64,000 nucleotides of DNA from Acidobacteria bacterium UBA2990 (GCA_002347025.1 DEAE01000002.1:622-64621), one strand, 5' to 3'. Shown: positions 1 to 7,430, counted from the first letter of the stretch. The notes: a model not told the origin generated them from the sequence alone. Translations and numbers: made by a program.

Positions 1-141
1 TTCCTTGTCGTCCTGTGCGACGCCATGGCCGGTGGCGTACCTCCGCCCGAGGTTGTGCTGCGCGTCGGCCTCACCGGCTTCCGCTCGAGCGCGTAAAGAC
101 TCAAGCGATTCCGCTGGAGTGTCTGGGTCTTGTGCTGCCAT
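1..141 (-). CDS. Sel1-repeat protein, N-terminal part, cut by window edge
   Basis: The minus strand from an ATG at 139-141 reads 47 codons without a stop to the window edge. The translation contains a Sel1-like repeat: alanine-rich helix ending EAGEADAQHN, then LGRRYATGHGVAQD, which fits the family pattern of small residues, LG..Y..G.GV..D. Sel1 repeats are alpha-alpha solenoids used for protein-protein contacts, in both cellular and mobile-element proteins. No clear ribosome-binding site precedes the ATG and the frame stays open upstream, so the start is uncertain. It is divergent from the next gene and probably belongs to the integrated element. Function unknown. Confidence 0.6.
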   Translation of the reverse strand, partial: MAAQDPDTPAESLESLRARAEAGEADAQHNLGRRYATGHGVAQDDKE

Positions 142-173
142 GATGCTGTCAGTACAGGTGCCGATCCTATCGC

Positions 174-278
174 GCTCTGATAGAGCACTCAATACCGCAC
201 AGAGACCAAGACGCACCGGTCGTGCAGCCACGACCTGACAGAAGCGCCCCCGTGGTGTAGTGTCCAGCGCAAGGACAC
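174..278. promoter_or_regulatory. Divergent intergenic region with two short inverted repeats
   Basis: Between the Sel1-repeat gene and the gene at 298 lie two perfect short dyads: GCTCT-GAT-AGAGC at 174-186 and GTGTCC-N7-GGACAC at 260-278. The second lies just upstream of the ribosome-binding site of the next gene. They could be operators for a regulator of the element. No convincing -35/-10 pair was recognised. The role is inferred from position and symmetry only. Confidence 0.3.
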
Positions 279-297
279 AACGCGAGAGGGGTGGCGT

Positions 298-1014
298 ATG
301 CCTCAGGGTGGTGGGACGCGGTTAGGCGGCGAGTTTCAAGCGGGCGACTTCAGCGTCCGTGGTCGTTACTTGTTTTTCGAGGCGTTCGCTCGGCTTCATC
401 CGGAGGCCGTGGACACCCTCCAGCGACTCGCAGAAGGCAGTGGCAACGACGATGCCATAGACGACTTCTGTGAGAAATATCACCTCTGGTGCATTCCGCG
501 GGAACAGTGGCTGAACCCGGCCGAACCGCCGCCACCCGATTGGCTGCGCGTGGGCGTGCGGGATACCGTCCGGATCTGGCGATCGAATGCCTGGGCACGG
601 CAGCAGGCCGAGTGGTTCCTTCGCCGCCTGCCACCGACACCCGATGATGAGCCGGCTGACGCTGGTGCGCCTGTCGAACCCGAGGCGGACTGTCTCTATC
701 GGTTGTCACAATCTGTGACCTGGGACCCGACGGAGAAGACGGAATCGGAGTTCAGGGCGGACATTGAGAAATACATCGCACACCGCAAACAGGAATACGC
801 CGACCGTGACGATGTGTACCTGGCCCCGACGATGAGAGACCTGTCCAGCCCCTATGAATGGACCGTGTGGTTCTATGTAGACCGACACAGTTATCCGCAA
901 CTGGCTGAACGTCTGAACAAAGACGTGGATTCAGTCCGAAAGGCCGTGCGAAAGATCAGCGACCAGATCGGATTGCCACGCCCACGCGACGGACGACGAT
1001 ACCCGCCGACCTGA
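298..1014 (+). CDS. Unknown element protein with C-terminal helix-turn-helix-like segment
   Basis: A 238-residue protein that I do not recognise. The ATG is preceded by a purine-rich GAGAGGGG, which supports this start. The middle is rich in Trp and acidic residues. Roughly the last 45 residues, from HSYPQLAERLNK to the end, look like a helix-turn-helix (a 'QLAERLNKDVDSVRKAVRKI' pattern) followed by a basic tail, so DNA binding is plausible. It is the first rightward gene of the element, upstream of the candidate replication origin and rep, the usual place for a regulatory or replication accessory protein. Base composition is visibly more GC-rich than the host genes after 3.4 kb, in keeping with transfer. 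Confidence 0.55.
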   Translation: MPQGGGTRLGGEFQAGDFSVRGRYLFFEAFARLHPEAVDTLQRLAEGSGNDDAIDDFCEKYHLWCIPREQWLNPAEPPPPDWLRVGVRDTVRIWRSNAWARQQAEWFLRRLPPTPDDEPADAGAPVEPEADCLYRLSQSVTWDPTEKTESEFRADIEKYIAHRKQEYADRDDVYLAPTMRDLSSPYEWTVWFYVDRHSYPQLAERLNKDVDSVRKAVRKISDQIGLPRPRDGRRYPPT

Positions 1015-1040
1015 ACACCCACCTGGGTTCTCCCGTGCAG

Positions 1041-1110
1041 CTAAGGGGGACCTAGTCTTCATCTTTCAGGTCCCTCTTAGATTTGTCCATCCTGGACTAG
1101 CCTAGTCACC
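1041..1110. repeat. Two adjacent hairpins upstream of rep; candidate replication origin or terminator
   Basis: An imperfect 13-bp inverted repeat (CTAAGGGGGACCT at 1041-1053 against AGGTCCCTCTTAG at 1068-1080, one mismatch, 14-nt loop) is followed by a second dyad built on GACTAG-C-CTAGTC at about 1095-1107. The first hairpin could simply terminate the upstream gene, but it has no T-run. Two hairpins directly upstream of an HUH-type initiator are also what a double-strand origin looks like, with the nick in a loop. Assignment as an origin is inference. Confidence 0.4.
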
Positions 1111-1219
1111 AGTTCGCGCTGCCGGGTGTTCACGCACATCCCGATCGTGGTGATTGGGCATAGATGGCTGAGCGGGGAAGTCCTGCGGCGATCTGACCGG
1201 CTCTTGATAGGAGAAAACT

Positions 1220-1768
1220 ATGCCTAGACGAGGACTACGGACATCCCGACACGGCCGCCTGACCAGCACGTGGCCAGCCACAGTAGCGGAGCAGGCGCGA
1301 CTCACGGGCGCCCACCTCCGGGAGGCGTGGGGAAGCTTTCTGGGGCGCATTCCCTGGCAGTGGTTCGCCACCCTCACCTTCGACCCGACCCGGGGCCGCC
1401 CCGCCTCCCGGGCGGTGGTCGAGCGGGAAGCGACTTGGTGGGCACGGCTGGTCGCCGAGGTGGTCCGATGGCCGGTGGGATGGGTATGTGCGCCCGAACG
1501 GGGCCGGGGGGGGCTGTGGCACGGGCACCTGCTGCTCCTCGGCCGGTCGCAGGACTGGTCCCCGGCTGCTGCCCGTCCGGCGTGGGAGGCACGGAACGGA
1601 CGGATCGATCTCCGTCCAGTCCAGGACGCCCCAGGCATCGCGCTCTACACGAGTAAAGAGGCGGCCACTGCCGGGAGGATCATCCTCTCAGACACGCTCA
1701 CGCAGTATCAGCCACGTGCCAGCACGGCCAATTTCGTACCGCTCTGGACAAAGGACACCCATGACTAG
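1220..1768 (+). CDS. HUH-type replication initiator (Rep-like endonuclease)
   Basis: This 182-residue protein carries the three signatures of HUH single-strand endonucleases in order: motif 1 WFATLTFDP (residues 48-56), the metal-binding HGH followed by LLLL (101-107), and a single catalytic-tyrosine motif YTSK (Tyr143, Lys146). Such proteins nick one strand at an origin and stay covalently bound to the 5' end, starting rolling-circle replication or transfer. It is short, with no helicase domain, as in small plasmid or phage Reps. The start is supported by TAGGAGA six bases upstream. It overlaps the next gene by 8 nt. An internal G8 tract lies at 1506-1513. Relaxase or transposase (Y1) functions cannot be excluded, but the neighbouring integrase and HTH gene favour an integrative plasmid or phage-like element. 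Confidence 0.7.
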   Translation: MPRRGLRTSRHGRLTSTWPATVAEQARLTGAHLREAWGSFLGRIPWQWFATLTFDPTRGRPASRAVVEREATWWARLVAEVVRWPVGWVCAPERGRGGLWHGHLLLLGRSQDWSPAAARPAWEARNGRIDLRPVQDAPGIALYTSKEAATAGRIILSDTLTQYQPRASTANFVPLWTKDTHD

Positions 1769-1964
1769 AACAGTACCTGGCCCACGACTCCTCAACGGCA
1801 AATCGGCAGCGGACTATCTCGGGGTCCCCTACAGCACGCTGCGGGACTGGGCCAGCCGCGGCACGGTCGCCCTGATCCGTGTGCCACACAGTCGTAGCCT
1901 GTGGTTCGACATCAACGATCTCGATCAGCTCATTGACCAGCATCGGGAGAGCGGCCCGCGATGA
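1761..1964 (+). CDS. Excisionase-like / MerR-type helix-turn-helix protein
   Basis: A 67-residue protein containing a winged-helix pattern typical of element excisionases and DNA-binding 'helix-turn-helix domain 17' proteins: LNGKSAADYLGVPYSTLRDW, then a wing ending in LWFDINDLDQLI. These proteins bind attachment-site DNA and steer the integrase towards excision, or act as small regulators. The ATG lies inside the end of rep (8-nt overlap), which suggests translational coupling. It sits between rep and integrase, the standard place for xis in small integrative elements. A longer reading in this frame overlaps rep extensively and is rejected as a start. Confidence 0.7.
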   Translation: MTRTVPGPRLLNGKSAADYLGVPYSTLRDWASRGTVALIRVPHSRSLWFDINDLDQLIDQHRESGPR

Positions 1965-2148
1965 TCGCTCGGAGACCGGGCCTCGCACAGGCGGAACGAC
2001 GCGGTACAATAGGCGGAGCGGCGGTCGTGCGCGAACACGAACCGCCACCCCTAGCACGTCAGCAGGGCAAACTGCCGACGGCCTGCCGAACATCGTATCG
2101 CAGCAGACCGACGGCCTCACGCGCGTGCCCAGCACGCGGGAGGTGAAC

Positions 2149-3234
2149 ATGGGTGAAGTGCGACGACGTGGACAGATCTGGTGGATCCGCTATTACCGGG
2201 ACGGAGTCCGGCAGGAAGAAAGCAGCCACAGCCGGAAAAAGAGTGACGCTGAACACTTACTGAAGCTGCGCGAGGGCGCAATCGCACGCGGCGTCCCGGT
2301 CACGGCAAAGATCGGCCAGCTTCGCTTCGAGGAGGCAGCGACCGATCTCTTGACGGATTACCGGGTGAATGGGCGGCGCTCAATAGCCCATTTGGAACGA
2401 CGGACTCGGCTGCATCTCGCCCCGTTCTTTGGTGGCCGGCGCATGTCTTCCCTGACGACCGGCCATGTTCGCACCTACATCGATCTGCGCCAAGCCGCGG
2501 GTGCGGCGAATGCGTCAATCAACCGCGAGTTGGCTGTCCTGAAGCGAATGTTTACCCTCGCTATTGCCGCGGGACAGCTGATCCATCGGCCACACATCCC
2601 GATGCTGCGCGAGGACAACATCAGGACCGGCTTCTTTGAACGAGAGGAGTTTGAGGCTGTGCGGGGGAAACTGCCGCAGGCGCTCCGTCCGGTCGTAACC
2701 TTTGCCTATCTGACCGGCTGGCGGGTCACGAGCGAGATCTTGCCGCTCACCTGGTCCCAGGTTGATCGACGGGAGGGCACCGTTAGGTTAGAGCCAGGGA
2801 CGACTAAAAACCAGGAAGGTCGGTTATTTCCCTACGGCGACATGCTGCCGGAACTGACGGACACCATCACTGCGCAGTGGTCCTACACCAAACGGGTCGA
2901 ACAGGCCCGGAAGATAGTCTGTCCTTGGGTCTTTCATCGCAACGGTCGTCCGATACGTAGCTTCTATGGCGCGTGGCGCAAGGCGTGCTTGGAGGCGGGC
3001 CACCCGGGGCGGATTCTCCACGACTTCAGGCGAACGGTTGTCCGGAACCTGGTTCGAGCTGGTGTAGCGGAAAACCAGGCGATGCAGTTAACAGGACACA
3101 AGACCCGGAGCATCTTTGACCGCTACGATATCGTCAATGAGGCCGATTTGCGGGCTGCTGTCCGGAAGTTCGCTGCGGCACATGACGACTCACGTTCGGT
3201 TGGGCGTGTGGTCGCTTTCGACGGAGGTCGCTGA
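2149..3234 (+). CDS. Tyrosine recombinase (site-specific integrase)
   Basis: A 361-residue phage-type integrase. The ATG follows GGGAGGTGAAC, an excellent ribosome-binding site, so the 90-residue upstream extension of the frame is not used. The N-terminal part has an Arm-binding-like start (MGEVRRRGQIWWIRYY), then a SAM-like core-binding domain. The catalytic residues are all visible: Arg in TGWRVTSEI, His and Arg in HDFRR, His in TGHKT, and the nucleophile Tyr in FDRYDIV. It integrates and excises the element at an att site. The gene ends 108 bp from the 3' end of tRNA-Leu, the classical arrangement for elements that use a tRNA 3' end as attB. Confidence 0.9.
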   Translation: MGEVRRRGQIWWIRYYRDGVRQEESSHSRKKSDAEHLLKLREGAIARGVPVTAKIGQLRFEEAATDLLTDYRVNGRRSIAHLERRTRLHLAPFFGGRRMSSLTTGHVRTYIDLRQAAGAANASINRELAVLKRMFTLAIAAGQLIHRPHIPMLREDNIRTGFFEREEFEAVRGKLPQALRPVVTFAYLTGWRVTSEILPLTWSQVDRREGTVRLEPGTTKNQEGRLFPYGDMLPELTDTITAQWSYTKRVEQARKIVCPWVFHRNGRPIRSFYGAWRKACLEAGHPGRILHDFRRTVVRNLVRAGVAENQAMQLTGHKTRSIFDRYDIVNEADLRAAVRKFAAAHDDSRSVGRVVAFDGGR

Positions 3235-3341
3235 CTCGTTGGGGGCGCTAAACGACACCCGGCAGGGACAATTCCAGGGACAATCGGCCGATTCGGCCCA
3301 GAGTCAGACAGGTGCTGGTAGCTGTAAGTTGTTGAAAAAGA

Positions 3342-3429
3342 TGGTGCCGGAGGTGGGGGTCGAACCCACACGGAGCTAAGCTCCACGGGATTTTGAGTCC
3401 CGCGCGTCTGCCAGTTTCACCACTCCGGC
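3342..3429 (-). tRNA. tRNA-Leu (anticodon CAA)
   Basis: The minus strand folds as a class II tRNA. The acceptor arm pairs GCCGGAG with CTCCGGC. The anticodon stem GGGA(C/T) encloses loop CTCAAAA, giving anticodon CAA. A long variable arm (GGAGC-TTA-GCTCC) is followed by a T arm GTGGG-TTCGACC-CCCAC. The terminal CCA is encoded. The long variable arm fits leucine. Its 3' end points towards the integrase and is the likely attachment site of the element to the left. It is co-oriented with the methyltransferase gene upstream. Confidence 0.92.
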
Positions 3430-3499
3430 CCCTAAAATTCACCTGTGTGGCAGCAGAGAAGGGAGCTCTCACTACCTCAGGGGGTTCACATTAACATGC

Positions 3500-4075
3500 T
3501 CAGGGACGTTCTTTTCCGTCGGTCCGCCACAGATGGATGGTCCTGGTACCGCCGCGTGCGTCTTGGAATTCCTGAGTCACCTCTGGCTGCCAGTCGCCCA
3601 TACGGAAGGCGTGTGACACTATCCGTGAACCTGGTTTGAGTTGTTTGGTTAACATCGGCCTCAATTTTATGTTAGATGAGGACAGCAAGTAGAGCATGAC
3701 AACGGTTGCATCTGAGACATCAGCTTGCATCGCGTCCTGCTCGATAAAGGTTACTAGGTCCCCTACACCTCGACGTTGTGCGTTGGCCCGAGCCTCGGCA
3801 ATCCGCTCCGGGTCATAGTCGATACCAACCCCACGCGCTCCATAAAGTTCAGCCGCAGCGATAACGATGCGGCCATCCCCACAGCCGAGGTCGTAAACAA
3901 CGTCATTTTCTGTTATTTGCGCCAATTCTAGCATCCGGTCAACGACTTGGTAGGGTGTTGGTACGAAAGGGGCCAAGCTAGCCGGATCTTGACTCGCATT
4001 GACAAAGACCGGTGCAGACTGTGTCACTAGCAGCACGGCTAGGACAGTTTTCAACAGGGTCGTGCGGACAATCAT
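3500..4075 (-). CDS. Membrane-anchored or exported SAM-dependent methyltransferase
   Basis: A 191-residue class I methyltransferase fold: motif I VVYDLGCGDGRIVI, motif II GIDYDPERI, followed by EQDAMQ. Before it is a hydrophobic N-terminal segment (about residues 5-20, LLKTVLAVLLV) resembling a signal peptide or membrane anchor. The ATG at 4075 follows AGGAG with good spacing, while the frame's upstream TTG has no support. The core with an FVPTPYQVVDRML lead-in resembles FAM173-type lysine methyltransferases, which are membrane-anchored and modify carrier or ATP-synthase c subunits; that link is a family-level resemblance. S-adenosylmethionine is cytoplasmic, so an anchor with the catalytic domain inside is more plausible than export. 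The substrate is unknown. Confidence 0.65.
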   Translation of the reverse strand: MIVRTTLLKTVLAVLLVTQSAPVFVNASQDPASLAPFVPTPYQVVDRMLELAQITENDVVYDLGCGDGRIVIAAAELYGARGVGIDYDPERIAEARANAQRRGVGDLVTFIEQDAMQADVSDATVVMLYLLSSSNIKLRPMLTKQLKPGSRIVSHAFRMGDWQPEVTQEFQDARGGTRTIHLWRTDGKERP

Positions 4076-4406
4076 TGGGCTCCTGACCAATCTCGGGGAT
4101 GTCCCATAGGTGTTCCTAAACCTTATACCACTTTGGCGCTTTGGCCGAATCTTGCAGCTAACCCTCTTTGTCTCTGAAGTGCCACTGACTCTGGTGCATT
4201 TTTAGGTCATATGCCATCTGAGTGAGGGTTTGTGGAAAGCACAGTAGCGGTAGAGTCAATCGACTAGGAGACAGGGCTAGTTCAGAGAGGTCAGGTGATT
4301 TAAACCATATGTTATCAATACTTTACTTTCGTATCGCGATTCTCGATAAAAATTGGAATCTTTGGCCTGCAGATCGGCTAAACCTATTTCTTGATTGGGT
4401 TTGCGC
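4076..4406. other. Intergenic region without a supported gene
   Basis: The stretch between the methyltransferase and the carD promoter is AT-richer than its surroundings. It should hold the methyltransferase promoter on the minus strand and leader sequence. A short plus-strand frame at about 4222-4410 has no ribosome-binding site or recognisable protein and is not called. Confidence 0.4.
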
Positions 4407-4436
4407 TTGATTAGGCTGCGCATGATCGGCTAGAAT
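4407..4436 (+). promoter_or_regulatory. Candidate sigma-70-type promoter of carD
   Basis: TTGATT at 4407-4412 and TAGAAT at 4431-4436 are separated by 18 nt, close to the vegetative consensus. They lie 45 nt upstream of the GTG start of carD. A GGAG (4457 region) and a GGGGG stretch immediately before the GTG could serve ribosome binding. This is a visual match only. Confidence 0.5.
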
Positions 4437-4481
4437 TGAGGGTCCGAAACGTGAGCTAGGAGAAAACTAACTGGGGGCTCT

Positions 4482-5207
4482 GTGAAATTCGAGGTTGGCG
4501 ACAAAGTCATCTACCCAAACCATGGTCTCGGTGTTGTTGAGCGGATAGAAAACCGCACGATCATGGGCACTACCGGCGGGTTCTATTCGTTGCGCATGGC
4601 CGATAGCGACACTATGGTGCTTGTACCTATCGAAAATGTTGACGGTGTTGGACTTCGTCGAGCGGTGGGTGATGAGGATGTGAAGAAGCTATTTTCACTG
4701 CTTGGGAACGGGAAGATCGACAACCATCAAAACTGGAAAGGTCGGTTCAAGGACAACTCAGACAAGATGCGCACAGGTTCTATCTACGATGTTGTCGATG
4801 TTCTAAAGAATTTGACCCTGCTGGCGCAGTCAAAGAATTTGTCTTTTCGCGAAAAGAGGATGCTCGATCGAGCTAAATTCTTGGTTGTGTCTGAGATCTC
4901 CGAAGTGATGGGGGATAGCGCCGCAGATATTGACCAAAAAGTTGCGAAAGCTCTCGACCGTTGCTTCAGTAACCGGTCTCGGTCCATGGCTAGGGCGAAG
5001 TTAGCTAAAAAGAAGGTGGCTGGCAAGTCAGGCAAAGCCAAGACTACCCGGGCTAAGGGAAAGACGACGCAGACAAAGGCCAAGACTACCCGGGCCACGG
5101 CGAAGGCGGCTTCTGCGAAGACGGTCAAGAAAAAGACAGCGACAGCGAAGCGTGTGACGACAAAGTCGAGCCCTTCACGTAGAACTCGGGCAGTGCGCGC
5201 GTCTTGA
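4482..5207 (+). CDS. carD: CarD/CdnL-family RNA polymerase-binding regulator with histone-like basic tail
   Basis: A 241-residue protein. The N-terminal half (KFEVGDKVIYPNHGLGVVERI, a Tudor-like RNAP-interacting domain, followed by a helical DNA-contacting domain to about residue 160) is the CarD/CdnL family, which binds the RNAP beta subunit and stabilises open promoters, notably at rRNA genes. The last 75 or so residues are almost only Lys, Ala, Thr, Arg and Ser, with repeated KTTRAK/AKTTRATAK units like histone H1 tails. Usual CdnL proteins are about 160 residues and end before this. The tail should bind DNA nonspecifically; Myxococcus CarD also adds a basic HMGA-like region, though of different sequence. 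It begins with GTG and is monocistronic, with its own promoter and terminator. Confidence 0.88.
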   Translation: MKFEVGDKVIYPNHGLGVVERIENRTIMGTTGGFYSLRMADSDTMVLVPIENVDGVGLRRAVGDEDVKKLFSLLGNGKIDNHQNWKGRFKDNSDKMRTGSIYDVVDVLKNLTLLAQSKNLSFREKRMLDRAKFLVVSEISEVMGDSAADIDQKVAKALDRCFSNRSRSMARAKLAKKKVAGKSGKAKTTRAKGKTTQTKAKTTRATAKAASAKTVKKKTATAKRVTTKSSPSRRTRAVRAS

Positions 5208-5228
5208 CCCGCGAGTAGGTGTATACAG

Positions 5229-5264
5229 GGGCCCGATTCGGTTGGACCGAATCGGGCCCTTTTC
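5229..5264 (+). terminator. Rho-independent terminator of carD
   Basis: A perfect 14-bp stem (GGGCCCGATTCGGT at 5229-5242 against 5246-5259) with a 3-nt loop TGG is followed by TTTT. It lies 21 nt after the carD stop codon and only about 35 nt before the next start. Confidence 0.92.
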
Positions 5265-5299
5265 GTTTGCGATTCTGAAGTCCTTTGGTGGCGTCTTTC

Positions 5300-6052
5300 A
5301 TGCTGGGATCCGTATACACCGTCATTGCTGGAGTTCGGTCGATTGCGGCATATCTTCTTGTGTCGCTCTATGTGGTTATCGTGGCTCCTCCAGGGATCGT
5401 CTGGGCGTTGGTGACGAAGCGTTCCAGGGCGCTTTACTGGCTAGGCCGCCAGGGGGTTCGTCTGGGGCTGTTTCTGGCAGGCATCCGATACCGGGTTGCC
5501 GGGGCGGAATATGTCCAGAGTGGCCGTCCGTCTGTTTATTGTGTAAATCACACAAGCAACCTTGAGCCCCCGGTGCTTTTCATGGTGCTGCAAGCTGTGC
5601 ATCCGAAGCTACGGATTTTGTACAAAGCTGAGATACACAAGCTTCCTTTGCTTTCGACAGTCTTTGATATTGCAGGCTTCGTGCCCATTCAGCGTCTGAA
5701 CCGTGAGCAGAGCCGTACCGCGATTGAAAAAGCTGCATCTGCCCTCCGGAGCGGCGATTCGTTCCTAATCTTTCCCGAAGGGACGCGGAGCCGCACCGGT
5801 GTGCTACTTCCATTCAAGAAGGGGGGGTTCGTCATGGCGGTCCGTGGGGGCGGGGCTATAGTGCCGCTCACGATTTTCGGAACTCGCAAGGCCATGCGTC
5901 GTGGTAGCCCAATTATCAGGCCAGTTGTGGTCAGTGTTCGAATCGGGAAACCTATCAATCCAAATGACTTTGGTGTCGATAGACGCGATGACTTGGTCCG
6001 GGCCACGCGTAGGTCAATGGAAGAACTGCTCGCCGCTGGTCCTCTTGCGTGA
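5300..6052 (+). CDS. plsC: 1-acyl-sn-glycerol-3-phosphate acyltransferase
   Basis: About 250 residues of the PlsC/LPLAT family, which acylate lysophosphatidate to phosphatidate in phospholipid synthesis at the inner membrane. There is an N-terminal hydrophobic stretch (YLLVSLYVVIVAPPG). The block I motif reads NHTSNLEPP, the block III glycerophosphate-binding motif reads FPEGTRSRTG, and block IV includes VPLTIFG. Block I normally has HX4D; here the acidic residue is Glu (HX4E), a conservative but notable change. The frame is open from a TTG at 5285 and a GTG at 5288; ATG 5300 is chosen as the conventional start, without a strong ribosome-binding site. A G7 run occurs at 5821-5827. It faces the next gene tail to tail. 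Confidence 0.85.
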   Translation: MLGSVYTVIAGVRSIAAYLLVSLYVVIVAPPGIVWALVTKRSRALYWLGRQGVRLGLFLAGIRYRVAGAEYVQSGRPSVYCVNHTSNLEPPVLFMVLQAVHPKLRILYKAEIHKLPLLSTVFDIAGFVPIQRLNREQSRTAIEKAASALRSGDSFLIFPEGTRSRTGVLLPFKKGGFVMAVRGGGAIVPLTIFGTRKAMRRGSPIIRPVVVSVRIGKPINPNDFGVDRRDDLVRATRRSMEELLAAGPLA

Positions 6053-6121
6053 CTTGGAGAGTGTGTCTCAGCAGTCGAGGCGTGTCCGCTGTTGCTGTTC
6101 AGTGTGGTTGGGTGATTACTC

Positions 6122-7300
6122 CTACTGGCCCCCAGTTGCAAAACGGAGGGTATGGGGAACCAAGTTGGCACCATCTGTGGCAAGGATGCCGTCGGCTAGG
6201 TTCACTTCAACTTGATGATAGGTCAGCAGCGGTTCGGCAAACTGGACGCTCAGAACTCGGTTTCTCGGTCGGTATTCCACGGTTAATTCAAGTGCGGTCC
6301 TCGTACCAACGTAGAAAGCTTTGATATGGTCAGCAAACGAGGTCGCTCTCATGTCGCGCGAAAACTGGAAGCGGACTAAACCTTTCGTGCCTACTTCCGT
6401 ATCGTCAGGAGTTGGTGTAGAGAAGATGACTTCTGGTGCTGGCCCCTGTGCTTGGGGGATTGCTGTCACTGAGTTTCGTGCTGCAGCTGGTCGGTCGATG
6501 ACATCGATACTTTCGGCGACTACTTCTATCAGCTGGTCTCTGCCACTGACGACTCCGGTAATCTGGAGCCATCGGCTGGTATCGACTCGAGCCGTCACAT
6601 CCAAATCAAACCCGGGGCCGCTGGGTTCCATGCCTACCACCCAGACCGATGCACCATTGGATCTGAGGATGAAGTCGTCGAGGGTTACTCCCGGGGCCTC
6701 AGGAAGATCCCCATACAAATTCCTACCGCGAAACCTACCTTTCAAGGTGACCAACTGGTCCCGGTAGCGACTCGGTTCTAAACTGAGGGTTCGTATGGTG
6801 GTATCTCCCGATCGATTTGCTCGCTGGGTTGAGTCAGCGATCAGTAGCTTCAGTTCGCCGCTGGAGGGCCATGGCTTGCCTAGGGAGAGTTCGGACACCT
6901 GCTTGATGTTGTAGCCAGCTATCCTTGGATCGTCCGGATCGAGACGGCCTACGTCCCAATAGGTGCCTCTGATTTCAATTATTTCCGGATCGGAGCTAAG
7001 GGGAGGAGGTATGTTGAAGGTTCTGAGGCGTCGCTTCCCGTCCGTTACAAATACCTCATCCCGGTCTCCTGCAGCTTGGGCTAGGATGACGATTTCCATG
7101 CGGTGGAAATAACTAGGATAAGCCTCTAGCGCAGCCAGAGTCGTAGGTACCGGACCGCCAGTTTGGGCCTGGAGGAACAGAGTAGAGCATTGCCACACAG
7201 CCAGGGTAATCAAGAACACCAAGAGTGGCCTGTGATTGGGGAAATACCTTAGTGACTCTATGGAACCGAGATCTGGGTTTATTGGGAATTGATCCGTCAC
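6122..7300 (-). CDS. Secreted or anchored protein with OB-like and Ig-like domains, function unknown
   Basis: About 392 residues, not recognised as a named family. After a short N-terminus comes one hydrophobic segment (LLVFLITLAVW...LFLQAQ), a signal peptide or anchor. The middle contains two regions resembling OB-fold or nucleic-acid-binding modules (MEIVILAQAAGDRDEVFV..., then YRDQLVTLKGRFRG and WLQITGVVSGRDQLIEVV). The C-terminal 95 or so residues look like a bacterial Ig-like domain of the SbsA/Big_5 type (TPDDTEVGTKGLVRFQFSRDM...HTLRFAT). A GTG at 7300 preceded by GGGGGG is preferred; the frame extends 14 codons further to another GTG. It is probably a periplasmic or surface protein. 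Confidence 0.55.
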   Translation of the reverse strand: MTDQFPINPDLGSIESLRYFPNHRPLLVFLITLAVWQCSTLFLQAQTGGPVPTTLAALEAYPSYFHRMEIVILAQAAGDRDEVFVTDGKRRLRTFNIPPPLSSDPEIIEIRGTYWDVGRLDPDDPRIAGYNIKQVSELSLGKPWPSSGELKLLIADSTQRANRSGDTTIRTLSLEPSRYRDQLVTLKGRFRGRNLYGDLPEAPGVTLDDFILRSNGASVWVVGMEPSGPGFDLDVTARVDTSRWLQITGVVSGRDQLIEVVAESIDVIDRPAAARNSVTAIPQAQGPAPEVIFSTPTPDDTEVGTKGLVRFQFSRDMRATSFADHIKAFYVGTRTALELTVEYRPRNRVLSVQFAEPLLTYHQVEVNLADGILATDGANLVPHTLRFATGGQ

Positions 7301-7430
7301 TGCTAACCCCCCACGCGGCGAATAGGCCCCGATTTCAGGCACCGTTGGGCTGGAGGATGAGGGTTATCACGGGACAGGGTGATATCAGCCCTACGCCGCA
7401 GAAAGAACCAGTTTGGGGCAGCTTCGATTA

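Larger units (their letters stand above)
1..3375. mobile_element. Integrative element (right end) at tRNA-Leu
   Basis: The order Sel1-repeat protein, unknown HTH protein, paired hairpins, HUH Rep, xis-like HTH, tyrosine integrase, then the 3' end of tRNA-Leu describes an integrated plasmid or phage satellite. Genes inside are visibly GC-richer, with long G/C runs, than those after 3.4 kb. The right boundary should lie within the tRNA 3' half (about 3342-3375), because the integrase usually recreates an intact tRNA at the junction. The left end and its att repeat are outside the window, so the full length is unknown. No transfer (FtsK/TraB-like) or capsid genes are visible here. Confidence 0.7.

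Noticed and set aside
1102..1638. 178-codon minus-strand frame opposite rep
   Set aside because: The product is His/Arg/Ser/Pro-rich and featureless, while the plus strand carries all HUH motifs and a good ribosome-binding site.
4222..4410. 62-codon plus-strand frame upstream of carD
   Set aside because: No ribosome-binding site or recognisable sequence, and it overlaps the carD promoter -35 element.
5000..5200. Tandem DNA repeats in the carD tail considered as a CRISPR or satellite array
   Set aside because: They are coding Lys/Ala/Thr repeats in frame, with variable unit length and no spacers.
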